Source: Pusillimonas sp044464525 (GTDB taxonomy: Bacteria; Pseudomonadota; Gammaproteobacteria; Burkholderiales; Burkholderiaceae_B). Taken from it: DNA of 64,000 nucleotides. Both the position numbers and the translations under genes were made by a program. The DNA is taken from NCBI RefSeq assembly GCF_044464525.1, contig NZ_JBIQLE010000004.1, positions 62,001 to 126,000 of the forward strand, in the 5' to 3' direction. Below, piece by piece: positions 53,430 to 62,875 of this stretch. Every line of letters starts with the position of its first letter. Position 1 is the first letter of the stretch. The notes under the pieces were generated by a model, which saw only the letters and a program-made list of their open reading frames with translations, searched no databases and was not told where the DNA came from.

Positions 53430-56369
53430 TCAATCAGAAACCCGCTCTTCCCTCGCGACCGGACGCCAGGCTTCGATGAACTGTCTGGCTGTTCTCAGAT
53501 CGCGTGTTTCGTGCCCTTCCTTAAAGCGGCCGTAAACCGCCGCTAGGATCGCGTAGGCTTCATCAGCCTGGTCCTCGTTTGCAAGCAGTGCGCCTAAAGC
53601 CATGGCGGAGCGCAATTCCAAACTGAGCGCGCCTTGACTATTTGCAAGTTCAATCGAATTTCGCAACATTGTCTTGGCCGCGCCAGAATCCAACCGACCG
53701 GAAACAACCCCGACTTGCGCGCGCGTACGTAACAGCTCAGGCATGTCGAATGATTCATGCCGCGCCACGGCTCCTTCCAGAGCCGCGGAGATCAAAGCCT
53801 CCGCCTCCAGGATTTCACCGCATTCGAGCAGGGCCTCCGACATCGATCGGCCGAGCGTCGTCGTGAGTAAGAGACGTTTCTCCGCCTGCAATGTACCTAA
53901 CGCCTCGCGGAGCCTGTTTGCCGCCACATGGAATTCCCCCCTCAGCAAAGCCACTTCGCCTGACATAGCAATACCGAAGGCCGCCCATGGACCAAACGGG
54001 TAACGACCGACATGCTCCACGAGACGGCTCACGAGCACTTCGGCTTCCTCTACGTCTCCCCGCCACACGAAAACCGTCGACGCGTATAGCAATTCGGCGA
54101 CGAATACGTTCACCGGCTGTTCGTTCTGCTCGGCTTCCTGTACCGCCTGATGCGCAACTTGGGCTGCACGGTCTACGGCGCCGCTCAGCCAGAGTGCGCG
54201 CGCCAGGACGATGAGCGCACGTGTGCGATGTGCGTAACCATATATACCGACCTTCGTCACCCCCCACGCCGCAGCTTGCTTGAAGCCCTCTTGGATGTGG
54301 CGTAGCGCGCCCGCTTGATCGCCGACCAAGTGATACGCACAACCGAGCATCCACTCAGTCATGACGATGCCTGCCGGAGAGTTGACCCTGCGCGCCAGCT
54401 CAATACTGCGCTTGCTCACTTCGACCACCCCCTTGGTGTCACCGACTTCGATCATAAAGATATGCAGTCCCGTGAGCAGTCCGAGTTCGCGTTCGTGATC
54501 GTTCAAGTCCCGGGCAAGGCGCAGCGCAAGCTCGATCGAATTGCGGACTTCCTTTCCACTGCCTCGAGTCAGTAGTGCGGAGATCGCCGATGCCTCTTGC
54601 AAGATAAGGTGCGTCCGCGAACCCTCATGCGAACCCAGTTGCAACAGCGCAGCGTGACACCAGCGATAACATTCCTCCAGCAGCGCCAACTCCAACAGAC
54701 GCGGTGCGGCGAGCGCTGCCAAACGAACTCCCAATGCGCCATCACCTGTCTCGGAAAATGCCCAGGCAAGCGCAGTGTGCACGTTGCCGACCTGCATCAC
54801 ATCATGGTCCGCCGCCCGACGCTCATTCTCATGATCACTATTTCGGTTGAATTGCTCGATGAGATACTCGGAAAGAGTCCGCGAGACGGAGTCGACCTCT
54901 CCCGACTCCGTCAGTTTTTCCGAGGCGTACGCGCGCGTCGTATCCAGAAGACGCAGATAACTCGATCCGTTCAATATTGATGAAGACAGCAGTGATTTGT
55001 CGACAAGGCTTTCAATTGCCACTAGCACCTCGGCTTGGGTCAGGATCGCGTCTGCTGCGATCCACTGCGCCGCCTTCAGTTGGAACGGGCCTACGAACAC
55101 CGACAGCCGGTACAGGACACGGCGCTCGCTCGCGGATATCAGGTTGCAACTCCAATCAAGCATCGCCTGGAGCGTCTGATGCCTCGGGGGCGCGCTACGC
55201 CTCCCCTGCCAGAGGAGATTGAACCGGCTGTTAATCAGTTCCGCAGTTCCGCGCAGACCGTAAGAGCGCACCCGGCCCGCTGCCCATTCGATCGCCAAGG
55301 CAATGCCATCCATCTTTCGACAGATTTCTACAGCAAGTAGGGCGGTCTCATCCGTCAGCGTCTCCCGCGCCCCGCTTGCCGCGACTCGATCCATGAAAAG
55401 CTGGACTGCGGAAAACTCCATCGCACCCGACGCTGTCATCGCTTCTTCAGCCAATGGAACATCAAGCGGTCGAAGAATATGCACATGTTCGCCCTCGACA
55501 CGCAACAACTCTCGACTGGTCGCAAGTAGATGAGCTTGAGGCGCCGATTTATAAAGCCACTCCGCAAGAGCCGCAATCTCGCCGATCAGGTGCTCGCAAT
55601 TGTCCAGCACGAGCAAAGCTCTTCGGGCAGTAAAAAAAGCGAGGATGCTCGGCTTGGGATCTTGCACCCGCACCCTCAACCCAAGCACGGAAGCAATCGC
55701 GCTCGCAACAACCGGAGCGTCAGTGACTGCGGCAAGGTCGACGTAGAACACGGCGCCACCAAAGTCATTGAGCATCGTATGTGCTACAGAAATTGCGACG
55801 GTCGTCTTCCCCATTCCACCTGGACCCGTGATGCTCACAAACCGATGATCTGTGAGCAGCTGGCCAACTTCCTGCACCGAACCGTCACGCCCAATGAGAC
55901 GCCCGAGTCGCTGGGGCAACGAATGCTCCAACGCCGAAACCTGCATCAGGTTGGCAGAGCGCCCATCGGAAGACCGGGCAATCTCGAGTTTCGGAGACGG
56001 CGACTTGAGGCGCACTTGAGAAACGGGTGCTACGAACGTGTAACCGCGACCAGGGAGGTTGACGATGTAGCGCGCACCGTCTTTCCCATCATCCAAGCAC
56101 TTGCGAAGGTTCGAGATGGCCACGCGCAAGTTGGCCTCATCTACCACTAGCCCCGACCATGCCCGCGCGATTAACTCTCGACGGGAAAGTACGTCGCCGG
56201 CCCGCTCGACCAAAGCAATGAGAAGATCGAGCGAGCGACTGCCGAGTTTGACAGCCACCCCATTCCTCTGCAGCAGCCGTCCTGCCATGTACAGGCTAAA
56301 CGGGCCAAACTCGACGACCTCGTCACCCTCTGGTGCGCGAGGCCTGGAATGCAAATGGTCAATCTCCAC
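53430..56369 (-). CDS. STAND-type regulator B: winged helix + NB-ARC-like ATPase + helical repeats
   Basis: GTG start with GGAG 8 nt upstream; 979 residues. Winged helix about 18-115, P-loop GPGGMGKTT (182-190), Walker B LLVLDN (252-257), LLATSRELL, and TPR-like helices from about 500 to the end. It aligns with regulator A over the whole length with almost no gaps, and the coding DNA is also visibly similar, so it is a tandem duplicate. Differences gather in the linker after the winged helix (about 120-155) and in parts of the repeat region, where ligand specificity may lie. It is followed upstream on the same strand by a run of six enzymes that it may control. Confidence 0.9.
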   Translation of the reverse strand: MEIDHLHSRPRAPEGDEVVEFGPFSLYMAGRLLQRNGVAVKLGSRSLDLLIALVERAGDVLSRRELIARAWSGLVVDEANLRVAISNLRKCLDDGKDGARYIVNLPGRGYTFVAPVSQVRLKSPSPKLEIARSSDGRSANLMQVSALEHSLPQRLGRLIGRDGSVQEVGQLLTDHRFVSITGPGGMGKTTVAISVAHTMLNDFGGAVFYVDLAAVTDAPVVASAIASVLGLRVRVQDPKPSILAFFTARRALLVLDNCEHLIGEIAALAEWLYKSAPQAHLLATSRELLRVEGEHVHILRPLDVPLAEEAMTASGAMEFSAVQLFMDRVAASGARETLTDETALLAVEICRKMDGIALAIEWAAGRVRSYGLRGTAELINSRFNLLWQGRRSAPPRHQTLQAMLDWSCNLISASERRVLYRLSVFVGPFQLKAAQWIAADAILTQAEVLVAIESLVDKSLLSSSILNGSSYLRLLDTTRAYASEKLTESGEVDSVSRTLSEYLIEQFNRNSDHENERRAADHDVMQVGNVHTALAWAFSETGDGALGVRLAALAAPRLLELALLEECYRWCHAALLQLGSHEGSRTHLILQEASAISALLTRGSGKEVRNSIELALRLARDLNDHERELGLLTGLHIFMIEVGDTKGVVEVSKRSIELARRVNSPAGIVMTEWMLGCAYHLVGDQAGALRHIQEGFKQAAAWGVTKVGIYGYAHRTRALIVLARALWLSGAVDRAAQVAHQAVQEAEQNEQPVNVFVAELLYASTVFVWRGDVEEAEVLVSRLVEHVGRYPFGPWAAFGIAMSGEVALLRGEFHVAANRLREALGTLQAEKRLLLTTTLGRSMSEALLECGEILEAEALISAALEGAVARHESFDMPELLRTRAQVGVVSGRLDSGAAKTMLRNSIELANSQGALSLELRSAMALGALLANEDQADEAYAILAAVYGRFKEGHETRDLRTARQFIEAWRPVAREERVSD

Positions 56370-56586
56370 GCTACAGGCTCCGCCACACTAAACACGAAAT
56401 CCTCGCCCAACTTGTACCACTCTGGGAAGTCTCATGCAATAGTGTAGCGTGCCGAGTTAACCGATCATGAACCTAGGCGCGAGAAGTTGGAAACTGCCGC
56501 GTTCCGAGTCGGGCTACGGCGCACGTGCCGAATCTCTCATCCAGTGACCCTCGACAAATAGAGGTCACTAAACTGTATCTAGTCGT

Positions 56587-57690
56587 TCATAGCGTTGCGG
56601 CCTCATACACTGGGTAATCTGTATATCCCCCCTGATCTCCTCCGTAAAAGGTGCTTGGGTCGGGCGTGGTCAACGGCCAATCATTCTTGAAGCGTTCAAC
56701 CAGATCGGGATTAGAAATGAAGGCCCGGCCAAACGCGACAAGATCAGCCAGGCCCTCCCGGATATCCTGTTGAGCGTCTTCCTTTGTGTACTGACCAGCC
56801 AGAATCAGCGTCCCGGTATATGTTCGCCTGAATCGCCTCAGAAATTCTCTTCCATCCTCATTTTCAATCAATGCATCGCGATTGCTGATATGCACGTATG
56901 CGAGGCGTCGCTTCGAAAGTTCCTGCGCAAGTGCGATCCAGGTATTTTCCTCACCATCGAAGGCAGGCATGTCAAAAATACGATTGAAAGGTGAGATACG
57001 AAACCCCACACGCTCACGACCTATTCGATCAACCACTGTGTCAACAAGCTCTAACGCGAAGCGAAGCCGCCCTGTGATCGTGCCTCCGTATTCATCGGTC
57101 CGATCGTTGATGCCGGCATTTATAAACTGTTCGATCAAATAACCGTTGCCACCGTGTATCTCCACCCCATCGAAATCAGCATCGATGGCGTTTGCTGCCG
57201 CATTGGCAAAGTCCTGAAGAACGCTTTTAATTTCGCTGGCCGATAGCGGTCGCGGTGCGCTGGCTTGTACAGGGCCGGGGTTCCCGGCTTCATCGTACGC
57301 GAATGACGTCGTGTTCTCGGCCCGCTTGGATGTCGCACCCACGGGCGATTCGCCATTTTCAAACAAGGAAGTATGAGAGACGCGACCAACGTGCCAAAGC
57401 TGGCTGAATATTCTCCCGCCTTTGTCATGAACTGCGTGCGTGACCTTGCGCCAGCCTGCTAACTGTTCCTGCGTGTGAATGCCTGGAGTGAACAGATAGC
57501 CGACACCTTGGCGAGACACCTGGGAGCCTTCGGTGACGATCAGACCCGCACCGGCACGTTGGGCGTAGTACAGCGCCGTTTCATCATCAGGAACCGTGTC
57601 TGCCGCTCGCGACCGAGTCATTGGAGCCATGACCGTACGATTAGTGAGCCGCAGCCCCGACAGATCGTAGTCTGAGAAGAGGGTTTTCAT
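56587..57690 (-). CDS. nemA: Old Yellow Enzyme-family alkene reductase (NemA-like)
   Basis: 367 residues, FMN-dependent TIM barrel. Typical segments are NRTVMAPMTRSRA, the substrate-binding HGGN (in VEIHGGNGYLIEQFI, around residue 180) and LVAFGRAFISNPDLV near the C-terminus. It reduces activated C=C bonds and nitro groups (N-ethylmaleimide, enones, nitrate esters) with NAD(P)H and commonly serves in electrophile detoxification. First enzyme gene upstream of STAND regulator B, same strand. Confidence 0.93.
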   Translation of the reverse strand: MKTLFSDYDLSGLRLTNRTVMAPMTRSRAADTVPDDETALYYAQRAGAGLIVTEGSQVSRQGVGYLFTPGIHTQEQLAGWRKVTHAVHDKGGRIFSQLWHVGRVSHTSLFENGESPVGATSKRAENTTSFAYDEAGNPGPVQASAPRPLSASEIKSVLQDFANAAANAIDADFDGVEIHGGNGYLIEQFINAGINDRTDEYGGTITGRLRFALELVDTVVDRIGRERVGFRISPFNRIFDMPAFDGEENTWIALAQELSKRRLAYVHISNRDALIENEDGREFLRRFRRTYTGTLILAGQYTKEDAQQDIREGLADLVAFGRAFISNPDLVERFKNDWPLTTPDPSTFYGGDQGGYTDYPVYEAATL

Positions 57691-57766
57691 AGATATCAGG
57701 ACCTTTAAGAACTAAGCAGTTAAAACCTACATGTGCGGCAGCAACTTAGCTGCCCGCAACTACACG

Positions 57767-58774
57767 CTAGCGTGTCACTTCGAGAAGTAGCTTGCCGAAA
57801 TTCCGCCCTGAATAAAGATCTTGCAGCGACGAGACAGCGTTCTCGAGCCCCTGCCGTATATCCTGTCTTGTCGTGAGGTAACCGCCTTGCATCCATGTAG
57901 CCAGGTTTTCCACGGCTTCCGGGAAACGGGCTCGGTAATCATCGAATATGAATCCACGAATAGTGAGGCGTCGCATCATGATGGTCCACCAGAAGCTGGG
58001 CTGAGCATCAGCATCCACGGCGTTGTACTCGGAGATGATCCCGCAAAGAGACACACGGCCGAACATCTTCATGCGCTCCATGACGGCGTTTCTGATCGGG
58101 CCGCCTACCTGTTCGAAATAGATATCCACGCCCTCGGGTGCCAGATAATCCAGCGCTTCGCCCACGTTCACGGACTTATAGTCGATGCAGGCGTCAAAAC
58201 CCAGCTGCTCGGTGACGAACGCACCTTTCTCTGGGCCCCCGGCAATACCGATCACCCGACAGCCTTTCAGCTTACCGAGTTGGCCGACGATCTGGCCGAC
58301 GCCTCCGGCTGCCGCAGAAACTACCAGCGTTTCTCCAGGCTGGGGGCGGGTGACATCCAGTAGGCCGAAGTAAGCAGTGGGACCTACGAGACTAAATGTT
58401 CCGAACGTCTCCGCCAGACTCAGTCCCGTGAAGGCCGGAAGCTCCGTAAGTCCGCTGCCGTCACTGACGGTATAGTCAGCCCATTCACCGGCGCCGCTCA
58501 GAACTGTGCCTACCGCCATGCCTTCCTTCTTACTTTCTTCGACGATCCCGACCACGAGCCCGCACATCGGAGCGCCAAGCTCGACAGGTGGCAGAAACTG
58601 TTCCTGATCGCCTATGAAAACTCGCTGTGCCGGATCGAGTGACAGGTAACGAACGCGAAACAGAAACTGACCGTCACTGAGTTCGGGAATTGGCTCCGAG
58701 CCAAATTGAAAATCGTCAGCAACGATTGAACCGGCAGGACGGCGCGCCAGGCGCCAGACATGACGTCTTGTCAT
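57767..58774 (-). CDS. Zinc-independent MDR-family NADP-dependent oxidoreductase
   Basis: The start at 58774 (MTRRHVWRLARRP) has GAGG 8 nt upstream; a longer frame is unsupported. 335 residues: a GroES-like N-terminal half, then the nucleotide motif AAAGGVGQIVGQL. It lacks the zinc Cys/His pattern. It belongs to the group of CurA and prostaglandin/2-alkenal reductases that reduce enones and alkenals with NADPH. Its pairing with an Old Yellow Enzyme strengthens the electrophile-handling theme. Confidence 0.9.
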   Translation of the reverse strand: MTRRHVWRLARRPAGSIVADDFQFGSEPIPELSDGQFLFRVRYLSLDPAQRVFIGDQEQFLPPVELGAPMCGLVVGIVEESKKEGMAVGTVLSGAGEWADYTVSDGSGLTELPAFTGLSLAETFGTFSLVGPTAYFGLLDVTRPQPGETLVVSAAAGGVGQIVGQLGKLKGCRVIGIAGGPEKGAFVTEQLGFDACIDYKSVNVGEALDYLAPEGVDIYFEQVGGPIRNAVMERMKMFGRVSLCGIISEYNAVDADAQPSFWWTIMMRRLTIRGFIFDDYRARFPEAVENLATWMQGGYLTTRQDIRQGLENAVSSLQDLYSGRNFGKLLLEVTR

Positions 58775-58838
58775 GATAATTACCTCGATGATTTGTCGAA
58801 ATAATCGGGGCTGACGACCATGCCAGCCGACTTGATTT

Positions 58839-59723
58839 CTATTGAGCCTCGAACTGTCGCGATTGGTAGGCAACCGGTTCAAGAAAAGCGCGCATTAAGG
58901 TGGCCACCTGTTGCGCGTGCGTCTCTAAGGCAAAATGTCCTGCATCGAGGAGGCGAACCTCGGCTTCCGGCAGATCCTGCTTGTAAGCAGCAGCGCCGGC
59001 AGGCACGAATGCGGGATCATGACGTCCCCACACCGCAAGCAACGGCGGGAGGTGCTCCCGAAAGTAAGACTGAAACGCCGAATAAAGCGCGACGTTGCTT
59101 CTGTAGTCGAGAATCAGATCAAGCTGGATCTCCTCGGCGCCAGGCCGTGCCATGTAGGCAATGTCCAGTTCGTAGCCGTCAGGGGATAGGAGTTCCGGCT
59201 CGGCACCCGTGCCGTATTGCCAGTTGCGAATGACCTCCGGCGAGAGCGATTCTCGGCAGGCTTCCCGGTTCGCCGCGTTCGGCTCGCGCCAGTATGTCTC
59301 CCAAGGCCCCCATTGATCGCTAAACCCTTCGATATAAGAGTTTCCGTTCTGCGAGACGATCGCCCACACCCTATCAGGATTTCGCATGGCGACCCGCAGA
59401 CCCACCGGGGCACCGTAATCGAAGACGTACAACGCATATCGATCCAGGGACATAGCTTCGGTGAAACCCGAGATTACATCAGCGAGGTTGTTGAACGTGT
59501 ACTCAAAGGCACCGCGGGGAGGCGACCTCGTCTGGCCGAATCCGGGCAAGTCCGGTGCGATCAACCTGAAGCGATCAGCCAGTAACGGAATCAGGTCACG
59601 GAACATGTGACTCGCGCTCGGGAAACCGTGCAGGAGCAGAATTACTGGAGCGTCTCTAGGCCCTGCGTCGCGGTAAAACACCTCGACATCATCGACTTGT
59701 ATAAACTCGTAACGTGTTTTCAT
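58839..59723 (-). CDS. Alpha/beta hydrolase, epoxide hydrolase / haloalkane dehalogenase type
   Basis: The start at 59723 (MKTRYEFIQVDD) has GAGGA 7 nt upstream. 294 residues: HGFPSAS (oxyanion loop, about 32-38), and the nucleophile position in VFDYGAPVG is Asp102 rather than Ser, followed by a late DAGHF His. Asp nucleophiles mark epoxide hydrolases and haloalkane dehalogenases. Which of the two cannot be settled by eye: the second dehalogenase halide-binding Trp is not evident. Confidence 0.86.
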   Translation of the reverse strand: MKTRYEFIQVDDVEVFYRDAGPRDAPVILLLHGFPSASHMFRDLIPLLADRFRLIAPDLPGFGQTRSPPRGAFEYTFNNLADVISGFTEAMSLDRYALYVFDYGAPVGLRVAMRNPDRVWAIVSQNGNSYIEGFSDQWGPWETYWREPNAANREACRESLSPEVIRNWQYGTGAEPELLSPDGYELDIAYMARPGAEEIQLDLILDYRSNVALYSAFQSYFREHLPPLLAVWGRHDPAFVPAGAAAYKQDLPEAEVRLLDAGHFALETHAQQVATLMRAFLEPVAYQSRQFEAQ

Positions 59724-59821
59724 TGCCAGTTCCTCTTGTCTTTTTTTCGTAGATATCAACGTAACTTCGTAGCCCGGTAAGCACTATCGATTTGCCCTGC
59801 TAGCAGCAGTCGGCACGCAGG

Positions 59822-60667
59822 CTAAGCGCCAACGACGACACGATTCGAGCCGCGAATAAACGCCAGCACGTCAGCGTTGAACTGATCAGCATCAACTTGG
59901 GCCAATCCATGTGATCCACCCGGATAGATCTTGAGGGCGCCGTCGTTCACGAGTCGCACAGCAAGCTCCGCAGAAGCAGCGAGCGGGACGATCTGATCAT
60001 CGTCGCCATGGATAAACAGCACCGGGTTATTGATGGCTTTTAGGTCTGCGGTGTAATCCACTTCGGAAAACTCGCGAATGCAGTCGTAGTGGGACTTGAT
60101 CCCGCCTTGCATGCCTTGCAACCAGAACGCCCGCTGAAGCCCTTCGTTAATCGTGACACCCTCCCGGTTGAAGCCGTAAAAAGGTATGGTCAGATCCCAA
60201 AAGAACTGCGACCGATTCGAAGCAGTGCCCGTTCGAATACCATCGAAGGCTTCCATCGGAGTGCCATGTGGATTGCTATCGGTTTTCAGCATCAACGGGG
60301 GCACCGCGCCAACTAGTACGACTTTTGCCACCCTTTCAGAGCCGTGCCGGCCGATATAATGCGCGACCTCCCCACCGCCGGTGGAATGACCAACGAGGAT
60401 GATGTTGCGCAGATCAAGAAACTCGAATAGCTCGGCAAGATCGTCAGCATATCGGTCCATTTCGTTGCCGAACCAAGTCTGCTCTGACCGTCCATGGCCT
60501 CGACGGTCATGGGCAATGACCCGATACCCGTGTTGTCCGAAGAACAACATCTGGTTGTCCCAAGCGTCAGACGAAAGCGGCCAACCGTGCGAGAAAAAAA
60601 TGGGCTGGCCTTCGCCCCAATTTTTATAGAAAAGCGTGACGTTGTCGCTAGTGGTAAACGTACTCAT
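59822..60667 (-). CDS. Alpha/beta hydrolase, non-heme chloroperoxidase / aryl esterase type
   Basis: 281 residues. HGWPLSSDAW (27-36), nucleophile Ser95 in GHSTGGGE, an acid Asp in HGDDDQIVP, and a C-terminal GGSHGL His. This is the cofactor-free haloperoxidase/esterase family: hydrolysis of esters or lactones with a perhydrolase side activity. No signal peptide. Part of the enzyme run on the minus strand. Confidence 0.9.
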   Translation of the reverse strand: MSTFTTSDNVTLFYKNWGEGQPIFFSHGWPLSSDAWDNQMLFFGQHGYRVIAHDRRGHGRSEQTWFGNEMDRYADDLAELFEFLDLRNIILVGHSTGGGEVAHYIGRHGSERVAKVVLVGAVPPLMLKTDSNPHGTPMEAFDGIRTGTASNRSQFFWDLTIPFYGFNREGVTINEGLQRAFWLQGMQGGIKSHYDCIREFSEVDYTADLKAINNPVLFIHGDDDQIVPLAASAELAVRLVNDGALKIYPGGSHGLAQVDADQFNADVLAFIRGSNRVVVGA

Positions 60668-60770
60668 CGTTATGGCTCCTGTGGGTGAATCTCAGAGCAA
60701 CGATAAGGCGACTACCCAAGCGACGATAGAACCGTTGTGTCCTGTTTGGACGAATATAGGATTGGCAATC

Positions 60771-62828
60771 TCACTCGGAATGGCCAACGACCAAACCGGA
60801 CCAGTGCGCGGCAAACGCCCACATGTCCGCGACTTCGTCTATCGCCTTGTCCGTCGGCTTACCCGTGCCATGACCCGCACGGGTTTCGACGCGCAACAGG
60901 TGTGGGTGAGCACCAAGATCAGAGTACTGTAGGGTCGCAACGTACTTGAATGAATGGGCCGGCACGACACGGTCATCGGTGTCGGCCGTCGTGACGAGAA
61001 TGGCCGGATACTGCGTTCCGGGGCGGATATTATGCAAAGGCGAGTAGGCAAAAAGATTCTGGAAATCCGCTTTGCGATCAGGACGGCCGAACTCCTGCGC
61101 CCAGAACTGGCCCCCAGTGAAGCGGTTGAACCGCAGCATGTCAAGGACACCGACACCTACCAAGGCTGCCGCAAAAAGGTCGGGCCGCTGATTGACTACG
61201 GCTCCGATCAGCAGGCCGCCGTTGGACTCGCCATGAATGGCCAATCCGTCCGGCGACGTTAACCCTTTTCGCTTAAGGAATTCACCAGCTGCGATGAAGT
61301 CATCGACGGAGTTCTGTTTGTTTTGCCCGCGCCCGGCGTCGTGCCAGGCTTTGCCATACTCTCCACCACCCCTGATGTTCGCGACCGCATAGACTCCGCC
61401 TTGCTCTACCCACGCCATTACAGCGGGCGAGTAGAAGGGAACCATGGAAATGCCAAACCCTCCATAGGCTGTAAGCATGGTTGCTGCGGGAGCAGTTACA
61501 TCGGCGCGACGTACGACAAAAACCGGTACTTGCGTGTCGTCCTTGGATGCATAGAAGTGCTGCTCTACCAAAACATTGCTTAGGTCGATCGCCACCTTTG
61601 GCTGCGCCCAAGTGGTTTTGGTATTGTCAGAGACGTTATAGCGGTAGATAGTGGTCGGCGCGTCGTGGCTGGTGAAGACAAAGAAGGCCTCGTCATCGCC
61701 CCATCGACCGTGGAAGGCACCGGCGCTACCGACGCCCGGTAACTCTACGACCCCATCTGCCGTTCCGTCGATCTTATAGCGCTCTATCTCAGTTTTAGCG
61801 TCGTGCATATAAGAAACGATGAGACGGTTACCTACGAGCGCACCGAACCTAAGTACTTTGTCGTGGCGCTCTGCGATGAGCTTACGGAACACCGCTTGAG
61901 AATCGGTACAGTCTGTCGTCACGATGCGCCCGCGCTCTGCCCCGTCTTGCGTATGCAAGAAAAGTGTCGTGCCGATGTTTCCGATAAGAACCCAAGCATG
62001 GTCGAAAGTATCGATAAAGCTCCTGACTGGCCAAGTCGGGCTACTTAAGTCGGCTAACGCCAACCCGTTGCCACCCGTAAGGGCCGTTGAATAAATCACA
62101 GCGTATCGCCCGTCAGCGGTGACTTCTACCGTGTGAATGAGCGGGAAATCGGCCTCCCGGGTGTAAAGGAGCCGGTCGTCGGCCTGCTTCGTTCCGAGCT
62201 GGTGGAAATAAACCGCATGCCCTTTAACCGGCGCCAGGAGTTCAGTGCCCTTTTCCGGCTCGGAATTACGGGAGTAGAAAAAGCCCGAGCTATCCGTGGT
62301 CCAGGCAATGCTCGTGAAACGGGCCCACTTGATCTCGTCTGCAAAGACCTTGCCACTATCGACTTCGAGCACGCGAACCGTGCGCCAGTCGGAACCGCCT
62401 TCCTGGATGGCATAGGCTAGATAGCGTCCATCTTCCGACGGTGCCCATTCAGCCAGAGCGGTGGCGCCGTCGCTCGACCATTCGTTAGGGTCGATGACAA
62501 CACGATCCGAACCATCCACACCTTCGCGGACGAAGAGGACGGCTTGGTTGTCCAGCCCAGAGTTACGCGTGAAAAAATACCGCCCACGCCGCTTTTCCGG
62601 CGTGGTGAGCCGCTCATGATCAAACAAGGCAGCCAGGCGCTCTTGAAAGACAGCCCGTCCGGGAAGCTCCGTCAGATAAGAAGTAGACAGTTTATTTTGC
62701 GCACCTACCCAGTCGGAAATAGCGAGGTCACGGCTAATATCGTTTTCCAACCAGCGATAGGGGTCGGCGACGATTTGGCCGAAATGTTCGTCGGCATCAT
62801 TTCCCTGAGGAGTGTGTGGATAGATCAA
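60771..62828 (-). CDS. Prolyl oligopeptidase-family serine peptidase (S9A)
   Basis: 685 residues from TTG 62828, with AGAGAG 5 nt upstream; no ATG fits. The N-terminal helices and FGQIVADPYRWLEND are followed by a seven-bladed propeller (about 75-420), then the hydrolase domain with Ser535 in HGESNGGLL, the Asp loop DTDDRVV (616-622) and His653 in AGHGTGK. No signal peptide, so cytosolic, cleaving short peptides after proline. It ends 103 bp before the esterase gene. A peptidase in this setting may process a signal peptide or peptide-like natural product; that is speculation. Confidence 0.92.
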   Translation of the reverse strand: MIYPHTPQGNDADEHFGQIVADPYRWLENDISRDLAISDWVGAQNKLSTSYLTELPGRAVFQERLAALFDHERLTTPEKRRGRYFFTRNSGLDNQAVLFVREGVDGSDRVVIDPNEWSSDGATALAEWAPSEDGRYLAYAIQEGGSDWRTVRVLEVDSGKVFADEIKWARFTSIAWTTDSSGFFYSRNSEPEKGTELLAPVKGHAVYFHQLGTKQADDRLLYTREADFPLIHTVEVTADGRYAVIYSTALTGGNGLALADLSSPTWPVRSFIDTFDHAWVLIGNIGTTLFLHTQDGAERGRIVTTDCTDSQAVFRKLIAERHDKVLRFGALVGNRLIVSYMHDAKTEIERYKIDGTADGVVELPGVGSAGAFHGRWGDDEAFFVFTSHDAPTTIYRYNVSDNTKTTWAQPKVAIDLSNVLVEQHFYASKDDTQVPVFVVRRADVTAPAATMLTAYGGFGISMVPFYSPAVMAWVEQGGVYAVANIRGGGEYGKAWHDAGRGQNKQNSVDDFIAAGEFLKRKGLTSPDGLAIHGESNGGLLIGAVVNQRPDLFAAALVGVGVLDMLRFNRFTGGQFWAQEFGRPDRKADFQNLFAYSPLHNIRPGTQYPAILVTTADTDDRVVPAHSFKYVATLQYSDLGAHPHLLRVETRAGHGTGKPTDKAIDEVADMWAFAAHWSGLVVGHSE

Positions 62829-62875
62829 TAGACTCTCTTGGTCGGCTGTGTTGAAAAGGATGGCCTTAAATTTTC

